A DNA stretch of 64,000 bases from Arsenicicoccus piscis (GTDB taxonomy: Bacteria; Actinomycetota; Actinomycetes; Actinomycetales; Dermatophilaceae): NCBI RefSeq assembly GCF_022568835.1, contig NZ_JAKZHV010000003.1:186001-250000 (forward strand), in the 5' to 3' direction. Positions 18,713 through 26,885 of this stretch are shown here, in pieces; position 1 is the stretch's first letter; every line of letters starts with the position of its first letter. The notes below the pieces were generated by a model that was given only the letters and a program-made list of their open reading frames with translations, did not search any database and was not told where the DNA came from. A program made the translations under genes and the position numbers.

Positions 18713-19222
18713 GTGATCGGGGACAACTGGGGCACCAGTGCCGAGGAGCGATCGCTGGTGTATGCCTGCGACACCTTCGTGGCAAACCCGCGCCTCGAGG
18801 CGTGGCGCGCCGCGACCGTGGCGGCGCCCCTGGCAGCCACCTGGGCGTGGGTCGGGCAGATCCGCGCCGCCCCGTACTCCTACGACCGGATCGACAACGC
18901 GGGGAAGCGATCCCCGCGTCAGCTGCTCGAGTGGCCCGAACCCGTCGTGGGGGAGCCGTTCACCAGGGTGGGTGGACGCCCCTGCGGCCGCATCGTCGAC
19001 GTGCGGCCGCTGAGCTCTCTCACCGGCACGATCATGGGTGGCTACCTGACCTATGCGCTGACCGCGGAGTCGCCCACGACGGCTCGTCTGGTCCTGAAGG
19101 TCGTCGCCGATCCGCCCCCGCTGGTGGCTGGGCTCCACTGCCTGGGAGACCCCGTCATGGCCCGCCGTCAGCTGCTGAATCTGCAGGCTCACGCGGAGGG
19201 CTCCTCATCAGCGCAGGACTGA
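18713..19222 (+). CDS. SRPBCC-like small-molecule-binding protein
   Basis: 169 residues from the GTG at 18713. Segments such as ATVAAPLAATWAWVGQIRAAPYSYDRIDNAGKRSP followed by alternating beta strands (SLTGTIMGGYLTYALTAE, ARLVLKVVADPPP) and a C-terminal helix fit the START/SRPBCC helix-grip fold, especially the polyketide-cyclase-like subgroup with an IRxxPYSYD motif. Function unknown; these proteins bind hydrophobic ligands. No signal peptide. Stands alone between the frameshifted hydrolase and a DUF1905 protein. Confidence 0.6.
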   Translation: MIGDNWGTSAEERSLVYACDTFVANPRLEAWRAATVAAPLAATWAWVGQIRAAPYSYDRIDNAGKRSPRQLLEWPEPVVGEPFTRVGGRPCGRIVDVRPLSSLTGTIMGGYLTYALTAESPTTARLVLKVVADPPPLVAGLHCLGDPVMARRQLLNLQAHAEGSSSAQD

Positions 19223-19268
19223 CGCTGGGCCTCCCCGGCTTTGGGCTGTCGGGCAGAGGATGGGTGAC

Positions 19269-19505
19269 ATGAACGCGAGCTATGAGACGCAGATCGTGCT
19301 GCCGATGGGCGGCAACAACACGGGCATCGAGGTGCCCGCCGAGGTCCTCGCTGAGCTGGGGCCGAGCAAGAAGCCCCGGGTGCGGGTCACGCTGAACGGG
19401 GACTACTCGTTCGAGACGACGGTCGCGAGCCGGGGAGAGAAGTACCTCATCGCCTTCTCCAAGGCGCGACGCGACGAGACCGGCCTGCAGGCTGGTGTGA
19501 CGTGA
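19269..19505 (+). CDS. DUF1905-domain protein, 3' end disturbed
   Basis: 78 residues from the ATG at 19269 (AGAGGA 8 bp upstream; an ATG at 19260 is less well placed). The beta-barrel pattern is DUF1905: TGIEVPAEVLAELG, KPRVRVTLNGDYSFETTVASRG, YLIAFSKARRDETGL. Normal members continue with GDxVxVxLxxD; here the frame ends at GVT, while a neighbouring frame reads DVSVQLDVT to a stop at 19526. One missing base near 19495 would join them and give a protein about 7 residues longer. The C-terminal domain found in longer relatives is absent in either case. Confidence 0.6.
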   Translation: MNASYETQIVLPMGGNNTGIEVPAEVLAELGPSKKPRVRVTLNGDYSFETTVASRGEKYLIAFSKARRDETGLQAGVT

Positions 19506-19574
19506 GCGTGCAGCTCGACGTCACGTAGCCGCCGCGCGCGATGGCACGTAGGGCCACAGGGCAGGCCAGTCGGC

Positions 19575-20747
19575 TCACCCGGTGGACGCGGAGGTGCCGT
19601 CGACGGTGAGGTCACCACCCTGGGCGACCCGGGCCAGCGGGCCGGAGCAGAGCGTGACGACGGCGACCGTCACGAGGGCGCCGAGGAGGAGGGCCGTGTC
19701 CTCACCGCCACCGAGCACGCCCAGCTGGGTGCCCATCGTCGCGGCGGCCACGGGCACGCCGAGCTGCGCACTCGTGGCGACCGCCACCGGCCACGGCTGG
19801 CGGGTCAGGGTGCCGAGCGCGTGCAACGCGACCGCGCAGACGCCGAGGGCGAGCCCCAGACCGATCGCGGACGGGTGGGCGAGCAGGTCGCGCAGGTCGA
19901 GCGACGAGCCGAGCCACACGAAGAAGATCGGCCCGAAGAAGCCTTCGGTCAGCGCGAACACCTGGCGCGCCAGTCGCCGTGGCTCGCCTACCGCGGCGTA
20001 GGCGAGCCCCATCGTGAAGCCGGCCAGCATGATCGAGACGTGCGTGGCGACCGCGAGCGCGGCGAGTCCGAAGAGGATCGAGAGCGAGACGCGCAGCTCG
20101 ATCGCGAGGTCACGGTCCTCCGACACGTGATGCACCCGTTTGCGCCACCCGCTGGACTCCGCCCAGCGCAACGCCAGGAAGACGACGAACGCGGCCGCGA
20201 TCACGGCGAGGGCGCCGAGCGCGGTCCTCGTGACCCTGGACGGGTCGATGGCCAGCGGCAGCAGCACGATGCAGGCCGCGTCCGCAACCGCGAGCTGCGG
20301 CAGCATGGCGACGATCGAGGGCGCGGTGAGAGGTAGACCGGCCAGCGCGGGCATCACGAGCGACGCCGACGACGAGGCCAGCAGCACCGCGTAGAGCACA
20401 CCGTGGCCAGTCCCGAAGACGTGCGCGATGCCGAGCCCAGCCGGCACGGCGAGCACGCCGATGGCTACGGCTCGGGCCAGTCCGACCGGCGCCCTCGACC
20501 GCAGCGCGGGCTCACGCATCGGCACGTGGCTGCCGGCCACGAACATGATGAGCCCGAACCCGATCTGGGCCAGGAAGGCGAACGTCGGGTCGCCGGGGTG
20601 GAACAGTCGCGCGCCGGTGTCACCGAGGACCAGACCGACCAGCAGCTCGCCGATGATGACCGGCACGTGCACCCCGCGCGGCAGCGACAGCAGCGGGCCG
20701 CTGATGGCGACGAGGCAGATGAGCGCGAGGGCGCCGAACCCCACCAC
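19575..20747 (-). CDS. Cation:proton antiporter (Kef/CPA2 type)
   Basis: 390 residues and about 11-12 hydrophobic helices spread over the whole length, with family segments PVIIGELLVGLVLGDTGARLF, GLIMFVAGSHVP, SLVMPAL and EGFFGPIFFVWLGSSLDLRDLL. There is no C-terminal RCK/TrkA domain, so it is the short membrane-only form. It should exchange K+ or Na+ for H+. It begins with GTG directly after the stop of the ParB-like gene and is thus co-transcribed with it. Its stop is followed rightwards by the DUF1905 gene on the opposite strand. Confidence 0.88.
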   Translation of the reverse strand: MVGFGALALICLVAISGPLLSLPRGVHVPVIIGELLVGLVLGDTGARLFHPGDPTFAFLAQIGFGLIMFVAGSHVPMREPALRSRAPVGLARAVAIGVLAVPAGLGIAHVFGTGHGVLYAVLLASSSASLVMPALAGLPLTAPSIVAMLPQLAVADAACIVLLPLAIDPSRVTRTALGALAVIAAAFVVFLALRWAESSGWRKRVHHVSEDRDLAIELRVSLSILFGLAALAVATHVSIMLAGFTMGLAYAAVGEPRRLARQVFALTEGFFGPIFFVWLGSSLDLRDLLAHPSAIGLGLALGVCAVALHALGTLTRQPWPVAVATSAQLGVPVAAATMGTQLGVLGGGEDTALLLGALVTVAVVTLCSGPLARVAQGGDLTVDGTSASTG

Positions 20748-21236
20748 TCACCGCCTGTCCGCTGGGACGGCGCTCGCCGGCACGACGCCCGCCGACAGCG
20801 CCACGATCCGCACCGGCACGTCGGTGTTCTCGTCGGTGTGATAGCTCGCGCACACCCGGTGGTAGCCGTCGGCGATCAGCGCTGGGCGTCCCGCCGCGGC
20901 GTCGCCGCGCACCAGCAGGACCGGTGACAGGGCGACGCCGCGGTGGACCTTGCGCAGGCCCGAGGCGACGTGCGGGTTGTCGATCGGCAGCAGGGCCAGT
21001 CCCGCCGCCCGCAGGATGTCCTTGGCCTTGAAGTGGGCCGACTGGGCCACCCGGAAGGCGGCCACGGTCGCCTCGACGACGCCGTCGTCCGCCAGCAGGG
21101 ACAGATACGACGCCGCCGCCGGGTAGTCGTGCTCCTCCGGGGTGTCCTGCCAGTCGACGCGGGCCGCGTCGGCGTCGTCCGGCGTCGCGTCGGACGACGC
21201 CTTCTTGTCGGGATCGGGATTCTTCTTCGGGCTCAT
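20748..21236 (-). CDS. ParB-like nuclease-domain protein paired with the antiporter
   Basis: 162 residues. After a Lys/Asp-rich N terminus the protein contains YLSLLADDGVVEATVAAFR, FKAKDILRAAGLALLPIDNPHV and VLLVRGDAAAGRPALIADGYHRVCA. The last is close to the ParB/Srx GxxxxxDGxHR core (here IADGYHR). No helix-turn-helix follows, so it is not a chromosome-partition ParB. Small proteins like this are often adjacent to cation antiporters in actinobacteria; the biochemical role is unknown. Start ATG at 21236 is preceded by GAGGGGCGAG. Confidence 0.75.
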   Translation of the reverse strand: MSPKKNPDPDKKASSDATPDDADAARVDWQDTPEEHDYPAAASYLSLLADDGVVEATVAAFRVAQSAHFKAKDILRAAGLALLPIDNPHVASGLRKVHRGVALSPVLLVRGDAAAGRPALIADGYHRVCASYHTDENTDVPVRIVALSAGVVPASAVPADRR

Positions 21237-21342
21237 GGCTCGCCCCTCTCGGTGCTCGGACCGGCTCGATGAGCCGGGCACCGGCGCATCATAGGTCCCG
21301 GGCGCTGAGCGCGCCCGGGACCCGAAGCCGTCCCGTCTCCCG

Positions 21343-22248
21343 TCACCCGGCCAGCGACGTGAGCGGGTGGTTCTGGCGAGCCCCGAGAGCGGCCTCGGCA
21401 CCGAAGTTGAAGGTCACGCCGGCGTCGGGGTCCCGGCGGTAGCCGAACGGCGTCGGGTCGTAGCCCGCCACCGCGTCGTTCAGCAGGTCGATGACGCGGG
21501 CGAAGTCGTCCTCGTTGCCGAACGGCTGGGTGACGAAGTGCGCCGAGGTCTGCGCGGGGAGCTCGACGAGCTCGTAGCCGTCCGGGACCGGACCGGACCA
21601 GCCGGCGGGGAGCTCTACCCCGGCCGCGGTCGCGGACGTCCCGGGGCGGCGCAGGGCCGGCGGCAAGGTGACCAGGGCCGGGTCGCTGAGCCGCTCGGGG
21701 ATGCTGGCCAGCAGCCCCTCCCAGTCGCAGCCCTTCTCCTCGCAGTAGCTCCAGTACTCCGTGGCGTGCTGGGAGCGCTGCACGAGCAGGCGTCCGGCCG
21801 GGTGGTCGACGATGGTGACGGTGCAGGTGATGGTGGACATGGTCGTCTCCTGGTTCTGGTCGAGATAGCTGTAGTAGTGCCGCACCGGGCTGGCGACGAA
21901 CCACGCGATCGGGGTCCGCTCCCGCCGGTACCGGGAGGGGTTGATGCCGAACTGCCGAGCGAAGGCGCGGGTGAACCCGTCGGGGGTGTCGTAGCCCGCG
22001 CCGATGGCGGCGTCGAGCACCGAACCCTCGCGCTCGGCGAGCGCCTGCGCCGCGCTGGTCAGCCGCAGCCGCCGCAGGTAGTCACTCGGCGTGACTCCCA
22101 CGAGCGCCAGGAACAGCCGGCGCCCGTGCCGCTCGGAGTAGCCCAGTGCGGCGCACATGGTGGTGGCGTCGTACTCGGGCTCGTCGCGGTGAGCGTGCAG
22201 GTGGTCCTGCATCCGTTGCACCGCATTGATCTGGTCCCAGCTCGGCAT
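21343..22248 (-). CDS. AraC-family regulator with GyrI-like ligand domain
   Basis: 301 residues. The N-terminal 110 residues hold two AraC helix-turn-helix units (MCAALGYSERHGRRLFLALVG and AIGAGYDTPDGFTRAFARQFG, with the PxxYRR end). The C-terminal domain, about residues 135-285, has the GyrI/SOUL-like pattern (TITCTVTIVDHPAGRLLVQR, then GSATAAGVELPAGW-like strands, FNFGAEAALG at the end). The order DNA-binding first, ligand domain second, is that of Rob/SoxS-BmrR-type multidrug sensors. It diverges from the epimerase-like gene across a 240-bp intergenic region and probably controls it. Confidence 0.85.
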   Translation of the reverse strand: MPSWDQINAVQRMQDHLHAHRDEPEYDATTMCAALGYSERHGRRLFLALVGVTPSDYLRRLRLTSAAQALAEREGSVLDAAIGAGYDTPDGFTRAFARQFGINPSRYRRERTPIAWFVASPVRHYYSYLDQNQETTMSTITCTVTIVDHPAGRLLVQRSQHATEYWSYCEEKGCDWEGLLASIPERLSDPALVTLPPALRRPGTSATAAGVELPAGWSGPVPDGYELVELPAQTSAHFVTQPFGNEDDFARVIDLLNDAVAGYDPTPFGYRRDPDAGVTFNFGAEAALGARQNHPLTSLAG

Positions 22249-22489
22249 CTCGTCCTCCTGAGATCCACGATGGCGTAGACCCCTTGCCCCGCTCTCGACC
22301 TTTCCGGACAGGTTCCACAGGGGTTGCGTGTGGCGACGGCGAGGCGCCGCGCGGGTACCGCACCCCGCCTCGAGGGAATGAAGTGAACGCCGTCAACATT
22401 GTCCAGGGTGTCGCCGTGATCGCGATCAGCGGTCAACCGCGGCAGCAGGACTCACGCCACTGACCACCTCTTGGGTCTTGGAGAACCCC

Positions 22490-23224
22490 ATGCAGACCAT
22501 CCTCGGCGCCAACGGCCCCATCGGTGAGGAGCTCGCGCGAGAGCTCTACCGGCACTTCACGCACGACATCCGCATCGTCAGCCGCGCGCCGGCGAAGGTG
22601 AACGACACGGACGAGCTCGTCGCTGCGGACCTGACCGATCCGGAGGCGACCGACCGCGCGGTTGCGGGCAGCGACATCGCCTACCTCACGGTGGGTCTGC
22701 CGATGGACTCCGACCTGTGGGAGCGCCAGTTCCCGACGATGATGCGCAACGTCATCGACGCCTGCGCCACGCACGGCACCCGGCTGGTGTTCTTCGACAA
22801 CACCTACATGTATCCCGGCACCACCGCCCCGCAGACCGAGGCGACCCGGTTCGCCCCGAACGGCCGCAAGGGGCGGGTGCGGGCGCAGCTCGCGACGATG
22901 CTGCAGGAGGCGATGGACCAGGGTCGGGTCGAGGCGATGATCTGCCGCGCGCCGGAGTTCTACGGCCCGGGCAAGACCAAGAGCCTGACGAACTCGCTGG
23001 TCTTCGACCGCATCAAGGCCGGCAAGCGGCCGCTGGTGCCGATCAGCGACCGCGTCGTGCGCTCGCTGATCTGGACGCCGGACGCGAGCCGGGCGATGGC
23101 GCTGCTCGGCAACACGCCGGACGCCTACGGCCGCACCTGGCACCTGCCGATCGACCCTCAGCGGTTCCCCGACTTCCCGATCACGTCCTACCGCGATGGC
23201 ATCGCCGAGATCCTGCGCGGCTGA
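22490..23224 (+). pseudogene. NAD(P)-binding epimerase/dehydratase-like protein with internal loss
   Basis: 244 residues from the ATG at 22490 (GGAG upstream; a TTG at 22478 is also open). The Rossmann start ILGANGPIGEELARELY, the FFDNTYMYPG loop (Tyr-x-x-x-Pro) and CRAPEFYGPG are intact. After RTWHLPIDPQ the sequence jumps to RFPDFPITSYRDGIAEIL, which in relatives closes the protein some 70-80 residues later. The missing part is the substrate-binding C-terminal region. The frame is preserved. The same kind of internal in-frame loss occurs in the dehydrogenase at 16500. It is probably inactive, but a stable shortened protein cannot be excluded. Confidence 0.7.
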
Positions 23225-23276
23225 ACCACTTTGACCAACAAGCTGCGCGAGACCGGCGTTGACGTCATCGACGTCA

Positions 23277-24161
23277 TCAGACGTCCTCATCTGCCGATGG
23301 GGTCATCGCGAGGATGTGGGCAGCCGCTTCGGTGGACAGCGGCGCCGACCAGACCACTTGGCCAAGTCCAGGCTGGAGGTCCGCGATCCCGCCGGGCTCT
23401 GGCGCCCAGTCCCCAGGGTCTACGCCGGGTAGCGAAGCCATCATGACGGCGAGGACCTTGGGGTCGTAGACGCCCTCGGCTATGAAGGCGACGAACTGCT
23501 CGGGACCGTCCGCTCGGATGACGACGCCCATTGAGAACCGTGAAAACTGGGCGGTCGCAACCTTCCCGCACCTAAGACTTCGGGCGGCGGCCTCCACCAT
23601 CACGTTCTCGAAGATTCTTACCTGCGCGAATGTCTGTTCCGCCTGGAGCCGGCGATGGTCCCAGGTCTGGGGGAGCAGGCGGCGACTGTCTATCCGATCA
23701 GGGGTGGCCGGAGACCATGTGGAGGTGCAGATCGTCACGAGATTCGCATAGAAGTCGTCGCCGCTGCCGTCCTCACGCCTGCCCACCGCGCCGAGCCACC
23801 ACCGGTTCGCGGCCAGAAGGGTCAGGTGTGCCTGTGAGTCGGCGCGGGGTTCGCAACTACAGGGCTGCTCGGCCAAGTCCCGATCTGTGAGGCGGGTGAC
23901 CGCTCCGCGCCAACGCCCCGTTTTCAACTTGAACCAAACACGGTCCTTGATGCTGACGATGCGAGACAGTCCCCCGGCGTCGTACACCTCCGGGAACGAT
24001 TGAGCCGCCGGGATGGGGTCCGCCTCCAGTCGATGCAGAGGTTCATCCAACGCAGGTGGTGAAATGCCGAGATCGTCCAGGCACCTCTTCGTTGGCCGTA
24101 CCCCCTGGGTCCCTGTCATGCGCGTGATCGTAGACACCGGCACCGACAGACCCCTGTGCAC
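23277..24161 (-). CDS. Protein of unknown function downstream of a ribbon-helix-helix gene
   Basis: 294 residues from the GTG at 24161, or 280 from the ATG at 24119; neither has a clear ribosome site. No family recognised. Visible points: basic Trp-rich stretch VWFKLKTGRWRGAVTRL, a CSCEP pair, LLAANRWWLGAVG, a predicted alpha/beta central part (FAQVRIFENVMVEAAARSL) and FMGV-type strands near IRADGPEQFVAFIAEGVYDPKVL. There is no signal or membrane helix. It follows a ribbon-helix-helix gene by 9 bp, so a toxin-like role is possible by position, though the size is large for a classical toxin. Confidence 0.6.
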   Translation of the reverse strand: MHRGLSVPVSTITRMTGTQGVRPTKRCLDDLGISPPALDEPLHRLEADPIPAAQSFPEVYDAGGLSRIVSIKDRVWFKLKTGRWRGAVTRLTDRDLAEQPCSCEPRADSQAHLTLLAANRWWLGAVGRREDGSGDDFYANLVTICTSTWSPATPDRIDSRRLLPQTWDHRRLQAEQTFAQVRIFENVMVEAAARSLRCGKVATAQFSRFSMGVVIRADGPEQFVAFIAEGVYDPKVLAVMMASLPGVDPGDWAPEPGGIADLQPGLGQVVWSAPLSTEAAAHILAMTPSADEDV

Positions 24162-24170
24162 CGGAGATCG

Positions 24171-24431
24171 TTAGGAGGGAAGTCCTCCGAGGTCGTCCAG
24201 CTCGGCTGGCGTCATCCCGGTGAGGGCGGCCACGGCTGTCGCGGTCGACCCGTCGAGGGTCGCCAGAGCCTGGCGGACGCCGGCGTTGATCTCATCGCGG
24301 TGCCGGTCGATGTACTCGAGCACGGCGAGCTCCACCACGTCCTTCTTGGACGACCCGGTGAAGTGCGCAACATGGGAGATGAGTTCGTCTGTCGCTGCGG
24401 AAACCTTGATGGGTGCGACGGTGGTAGCCAT
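24171..24431 (-). CDS. Ribbon-helix-helix (antitoxin-like) DNA-binding protein
   Basis: 86 residues from the ATG at 24431. The start ATTVAPIKVSAATDELISHV is a beta strand and helix of the CopG/MetJ/Arc type, followed by HFTGSSKKDVVELAVLEYIDRHRDEI as the second helix. The C-terminal 30 residues (ALTGMTPAELDDLGGLPS) would be the protein-binding tail if it is an antitoxin. First gene of a two-gene unit with the unknown protein downstream (9-bp gap), the usual order antitoxin then toxin. The pairing is inference. Confidence 0.72.
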   Translation of the reverse strand: MATTVAPIKVSAATDELISHVAHFTGSSKKDVVELAVLEYIDRHRDEINAGVRQALATLDGSTATAVAALTGMTPAELDDLGGLPS

Positions 24432-24569
24432 TGCGTTCAGCCTCCGTGGTCGGGGTCGGCGGTCACCGATCGAGGTCGTGGTTGCCCTCGTGCGAGAGTG
24501 ACCAACTCTACCAGCAAAGGATAGAAGTACCAAAGGATACCAGCGGCCGCTCTCCGGGCCGCCTGAGGG

Positions 24570-25277
24570 TCAGGCCGTGGGAGACAGTGCCTCGACGATG
24601 GTCGTCGCCAGCTCGCAGGCCGACTGCGGGTTCTGGCCGGTGTGGAGGTTGCCGTCGACGACGACGTGCGAGCGCAAGGGGATGAGCGCCTTGTCGTAGT
24701 CGACGCCGACCTCCTCCATCTCGTCCTGCAGCAGCCACTTCGCCTTGCGGGCGAATGTGTTGAGGTGCTCCTCGACGTTCGACAGGCCGGTCATCGTGCG
24801 ACCCGCGAAGGGGTTGCTGCCGTCGGGCTCGCGGGGTGCCAGGATCGCGGCGGGCGCGTGGCAGAGCAGGGCGAGCGGCCGGTCGGCGTGCACACGCCGG
24901 GTCAGCAGCGCCCCGGACACCTCGTCGACGGCGAGGTCCTCCATCGGGCCGTGGCCGCCGGGGTAGAACACCAGGTCGTAGTCGTCCTCGTCGACCTCGT
25001 CCAGCCGCAGCGGGTGGTTCAACCGGTCGGCAATCGAGTCCAGGTAGGCGCGAATCTTCTTGCGGGTGCTGGGCATTCCACCCATCACGCCCAGGCTCAG
25101 CTCGTCGACCGTCGGGGTGACGCCGCCCGGGGTGGCGATGTCGATGTCCCACCCGGCCTCGCTGAAGATCCGGTGCGGCTCGGCCAGCTCCTCGGCCCAG
25201 TAGCCCGTCGGGTGGACCGTGCCGTCGTCGAGCGTCCATCCCTTCGCCGCCGAGACCACGAACAGCACCCGCGTCAT
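24570..25277 (-). CDS. Type 1 glutamine-amidotransferase-like (DJ-1/PfpI) protein
   Basis: 235 residues. The nucleophile elbow is Cys139-His140 in LALLCHAPAAIL, with the preceding acidic patch FYPGGHGPMEDL and the N-terminal RVLFVVSAAKGW; this matches the Hsp31/YhbO side of the DJ-1/PfpI superfamily (chaperone, deglycase or glyoxalase activities have been reported for the group). There is no signal peptide. Start ATG at 25277 with GGAGG upstream. The gene lies alone between the ribbon-helix-helix pair and a TetR regulator, all leftward, so it could be read from a promoter between 25278 and 25387. Confidence 0.9.
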   Translation of the reverse strand: MTRVLFVVSAAKGWTLDDGTVHPTGYWAEELAEPHRIFSEAGWDIDIATPGGVTPTVDELSLGVMGGMPSTRKKIRAYLDSIADRLNHPLRLDEVDEDDYDLVFYPGGHGPMEDLAVDEVSGALLTRRVHADRPLALLCHAPAAILAPREPDGSNPFAGRTMTGLSNVEEHLNTFARKAKWLLQDEMEEVGVDYDKALIPLRSHVVVDGNLHTGQNPQSACELATTIVEALSPTA

Positions 25278-25387
25278 GTCAGACCTCCTGGAATCGCTTG
25301 GTATCGCTTGGTTTAACTGGTAGCCCGCGATGTCGAGGACGTCATGCCCCGTCCGGTCGTGCGCCAGTGGGGTCGTGCACAGTCGAC

Positions 25388-25969
25388 TCAGCGCGGCCTG
25401 GCCGCCAGCGTGGTCAGGGTGATCGTCCGGACCTGTTCCTCGAGGCCCTCGGGGTCCTCCGGCTCCCACGCGAGCTTGCCGTCGAGGTAGAGGAACGCCA
25501 GGCCGTGGACCAGCGCCCACAGGCCGGTCGCGGTCGTCGCGAGGTCGTCGGTCGCCAAGGTCCGCTCCACCGCGGCGCCGAGGTAGTCGTGGATGGCCGC
25601 CACCGCGTCGACCCGCTCCGGGCTCGCGCGGTCGCACCCCTCGACGAACATCACCCGGAACAGGCCCGGTCTACGCACCGCGAACTGGACGTAGCCCACG
25701 GCCACGTCCGCGAGGTCTACGGCGGTCGACGGCTCGGGCTGGCGGGCGACCAGATCGTTCAGCAGCTCGCGATAGCCCACGGCGGCGATCGCCGACATCA
25801 GCGAGGCCCGGTTGGGGAAGTGCCGGTAGGGCGCGGCGGGGGAGACGCCCGTGGCCCGGGCGATGGCGCGCAGGGACAGGTCGGCGTCGGGGTCGTCCTG
25901 GAGCAGGTCCACGGCCGACCGCACCAGCGCTGCCGGGAGGTCTCCGTGGTGGTAGCTCGGCTCGCTCAC
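25388..25969 (-). CDS. TetR-family transcriptional regulator
   Basis: 193 residues from the GTG at 25969, chosen because AGAGAGAG precedes it; an in-frame ATG at 25993 adds 8 residues. N-terminal helix-turn-helix: SLRAIARATGVSPAAPYRHFPNRASLM, the usual TetR recognition helix. The C-terminal part (about 75-190) is the ligand and dimer domain of the TetR_C WHG-like type (VGYVQFAVRRPGLFRVMF). It diverges from a membrane-protein gene, and three copies of a 13-bp palindrome lie in between, so autoregulation with control of that gene is very likely. Confidence 0.92.
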   Translation of the reverse strand: MSEPSYHHGDLPAALVRSAVDLLQDDPDADLSLRAIARATGVSPAAPYRHFPNRASLMSAIAAVGYRELLNDLVARQPEPSTAVDLADVAVGYVQFAVRRPGLFRVMFVEGCDRASPERVDAVAAIHDYLGAAVERTLATDDLATTATGLWALVHGLAFLYLDGKLAWEPEDPEGLEEQVRTITLTTLAARPR

Positions 25970-26057
25970 GGTCCATCTCTCTCTTGTGGCCATCGCCCTC
26001 GGGTGCTGCGGCCGTGGTGAGCCCAGTGTGCCCCTGCGGCGCCGCCGGCCACGAACA

Positions 26058-26122
26058 AGAGCGCTGCTCTTGGCAAAGCGAGAGCAGCGCTCTATCTTTG
26101 AGTGAAGCGAGAGCGCCGCTCT
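26058..26122. promoter_or_regulatory. Three tandem palindromic operators, AGAGC-N3-GCTCT
   Basis: AGAGCGCTGCTCT (26058-26070), AGAGCAGCGCTCT (26081-26093) and AGAGCGCCGCTCT (26110-26122). All share perfect 5-bp arms around a variable 3-bp centre; centres are 23 and 29 bp apart. The third ends 24 bp before the start of the membrane-protein gene and the first is about 90 bp before the TetR gene. The size and symmetry fit a TetR dimer site. Confidence 0.82.
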
Positions 26123-26145
26123 CACATCTCGATGGAAGGACTGTC

Positions 26146-26802
26146 ATGCGCACGCTCAACCGGCACCTCGACTCGACCTCCACCTCTCCCATCTCTCCCA
26201 CCGCTGTGGTGGCACCGCTGGTCGCGACCGGGGTGCTGATGGCGGCCTACCTCGTGCTGCGGCCCTACGGCGACGTGAACGGCGGCGCCACGCCGGTGGC
26301 AGCGCAGGCCTTCGCCTCGTGGCAGTGGATCGCCGCGCACCTGTGCGGGGCGGCGTCGCTGGCGTCCTTCGGCCGGTTCACACTGCGCCTGAAAGAGCTG
26401 CTGCCTGGCCTGCGCACCCGCATCGCGCGGACCACGGGCTTGCTGGGCTCCGTGGCCGTGTTGCCGTACTACGGGGCAGAGATGTTCGGTCTGCACGCGT
26501 TGGGCCGTGCCGCGCTCAAGGGCGACCCGGGCGTGCTGCGGCTGGTCGAGCAGATCCGCAACCAGCCCGTCGCGCTCGCCACCTTCGGGGCCGGGCTGAT
26601 CCTGCTGGCCATCAGCGGCATCGCTGCTGCTCTCGCGTGGTCAGCCGAGCGCGGGTCGGCGGCGGCCTGGCCCCTCGGCGTCCTGGTCGCGCTGGTGCTG
26701 CCGCAGTACTACCTGCCTCCGGTCGGTCGTATGGCCTTCGGCGTGGCCTACGCGCTGGCCGCGTTCTACCTCGCCTGGGACGTGCTGCGGTCGCGGCGCT
26801 GA
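26146..26802 (+). CDS. DUF4386-like membrane protein under TetR control
   Basis: 218 residues with about six hydrophobic helices (VVAPLVATGVLMAAYLVL, WQWIAAHLCGAASLASF, TTGLLGSVAVLPYYGAEM, ALATFGAGLILLAISGIAAAL, WPLGVLVALVLPQYYLP, MAFGVAYALAAFYLAWDVL). No known transporter motif; the layout resembles DUF4386-type membrane proteins. ATG at 26146 follows GGAAGGA. It is divergent from the TetR gene across three operators, so it is probably induced by the regulator's ligand, perhaps as a membrane-stress or efflux-accessory protein; function unknown. Confidence 0.8.
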   Translation: MRTLNRHLDSTSTSPISPTAVVAPLVATGVLMAAYLVLRPYGDVNGGATPVAAQAFASWQWIAAHLCGAASLASFGRFTLRLKELLPGLRTRIARTTGLLGSVAVLPYYGAEMFGLHALGRAALKGDPGVLRLVEQIRNQPVALATFGAGLILLAISGIAAALAWSAERGSAAAWPLGVLVALVLPQYYLPPVGRMAFGVAYALAAFYLAWDVLRSRR

Positions 26803-26885
26803 GCGGCCTGTCCGTAGATCGTGGGTCGGGTCTTCCGTGGGCGGACCGGATGGCGTGGGCGGACCAGATGGGGTGCGATAGGTCC

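Noticed and set aside
23231-23446. Short plus-strand gene after the epimerase-like gene
   Set aside because: TTG start, no ribosome site, overlaps the unknown minus-strand gene and turns Arg/Pro-rich after 15 codons.
26841-26880. Direct repeat GTGGGCGGACC(G/A)GATGG before the cyclophilin-like gene
   Set aside because: Only two adjacent copies of about 16 bp in a low-complexity stretch; most likely slippage, with no sign of function.
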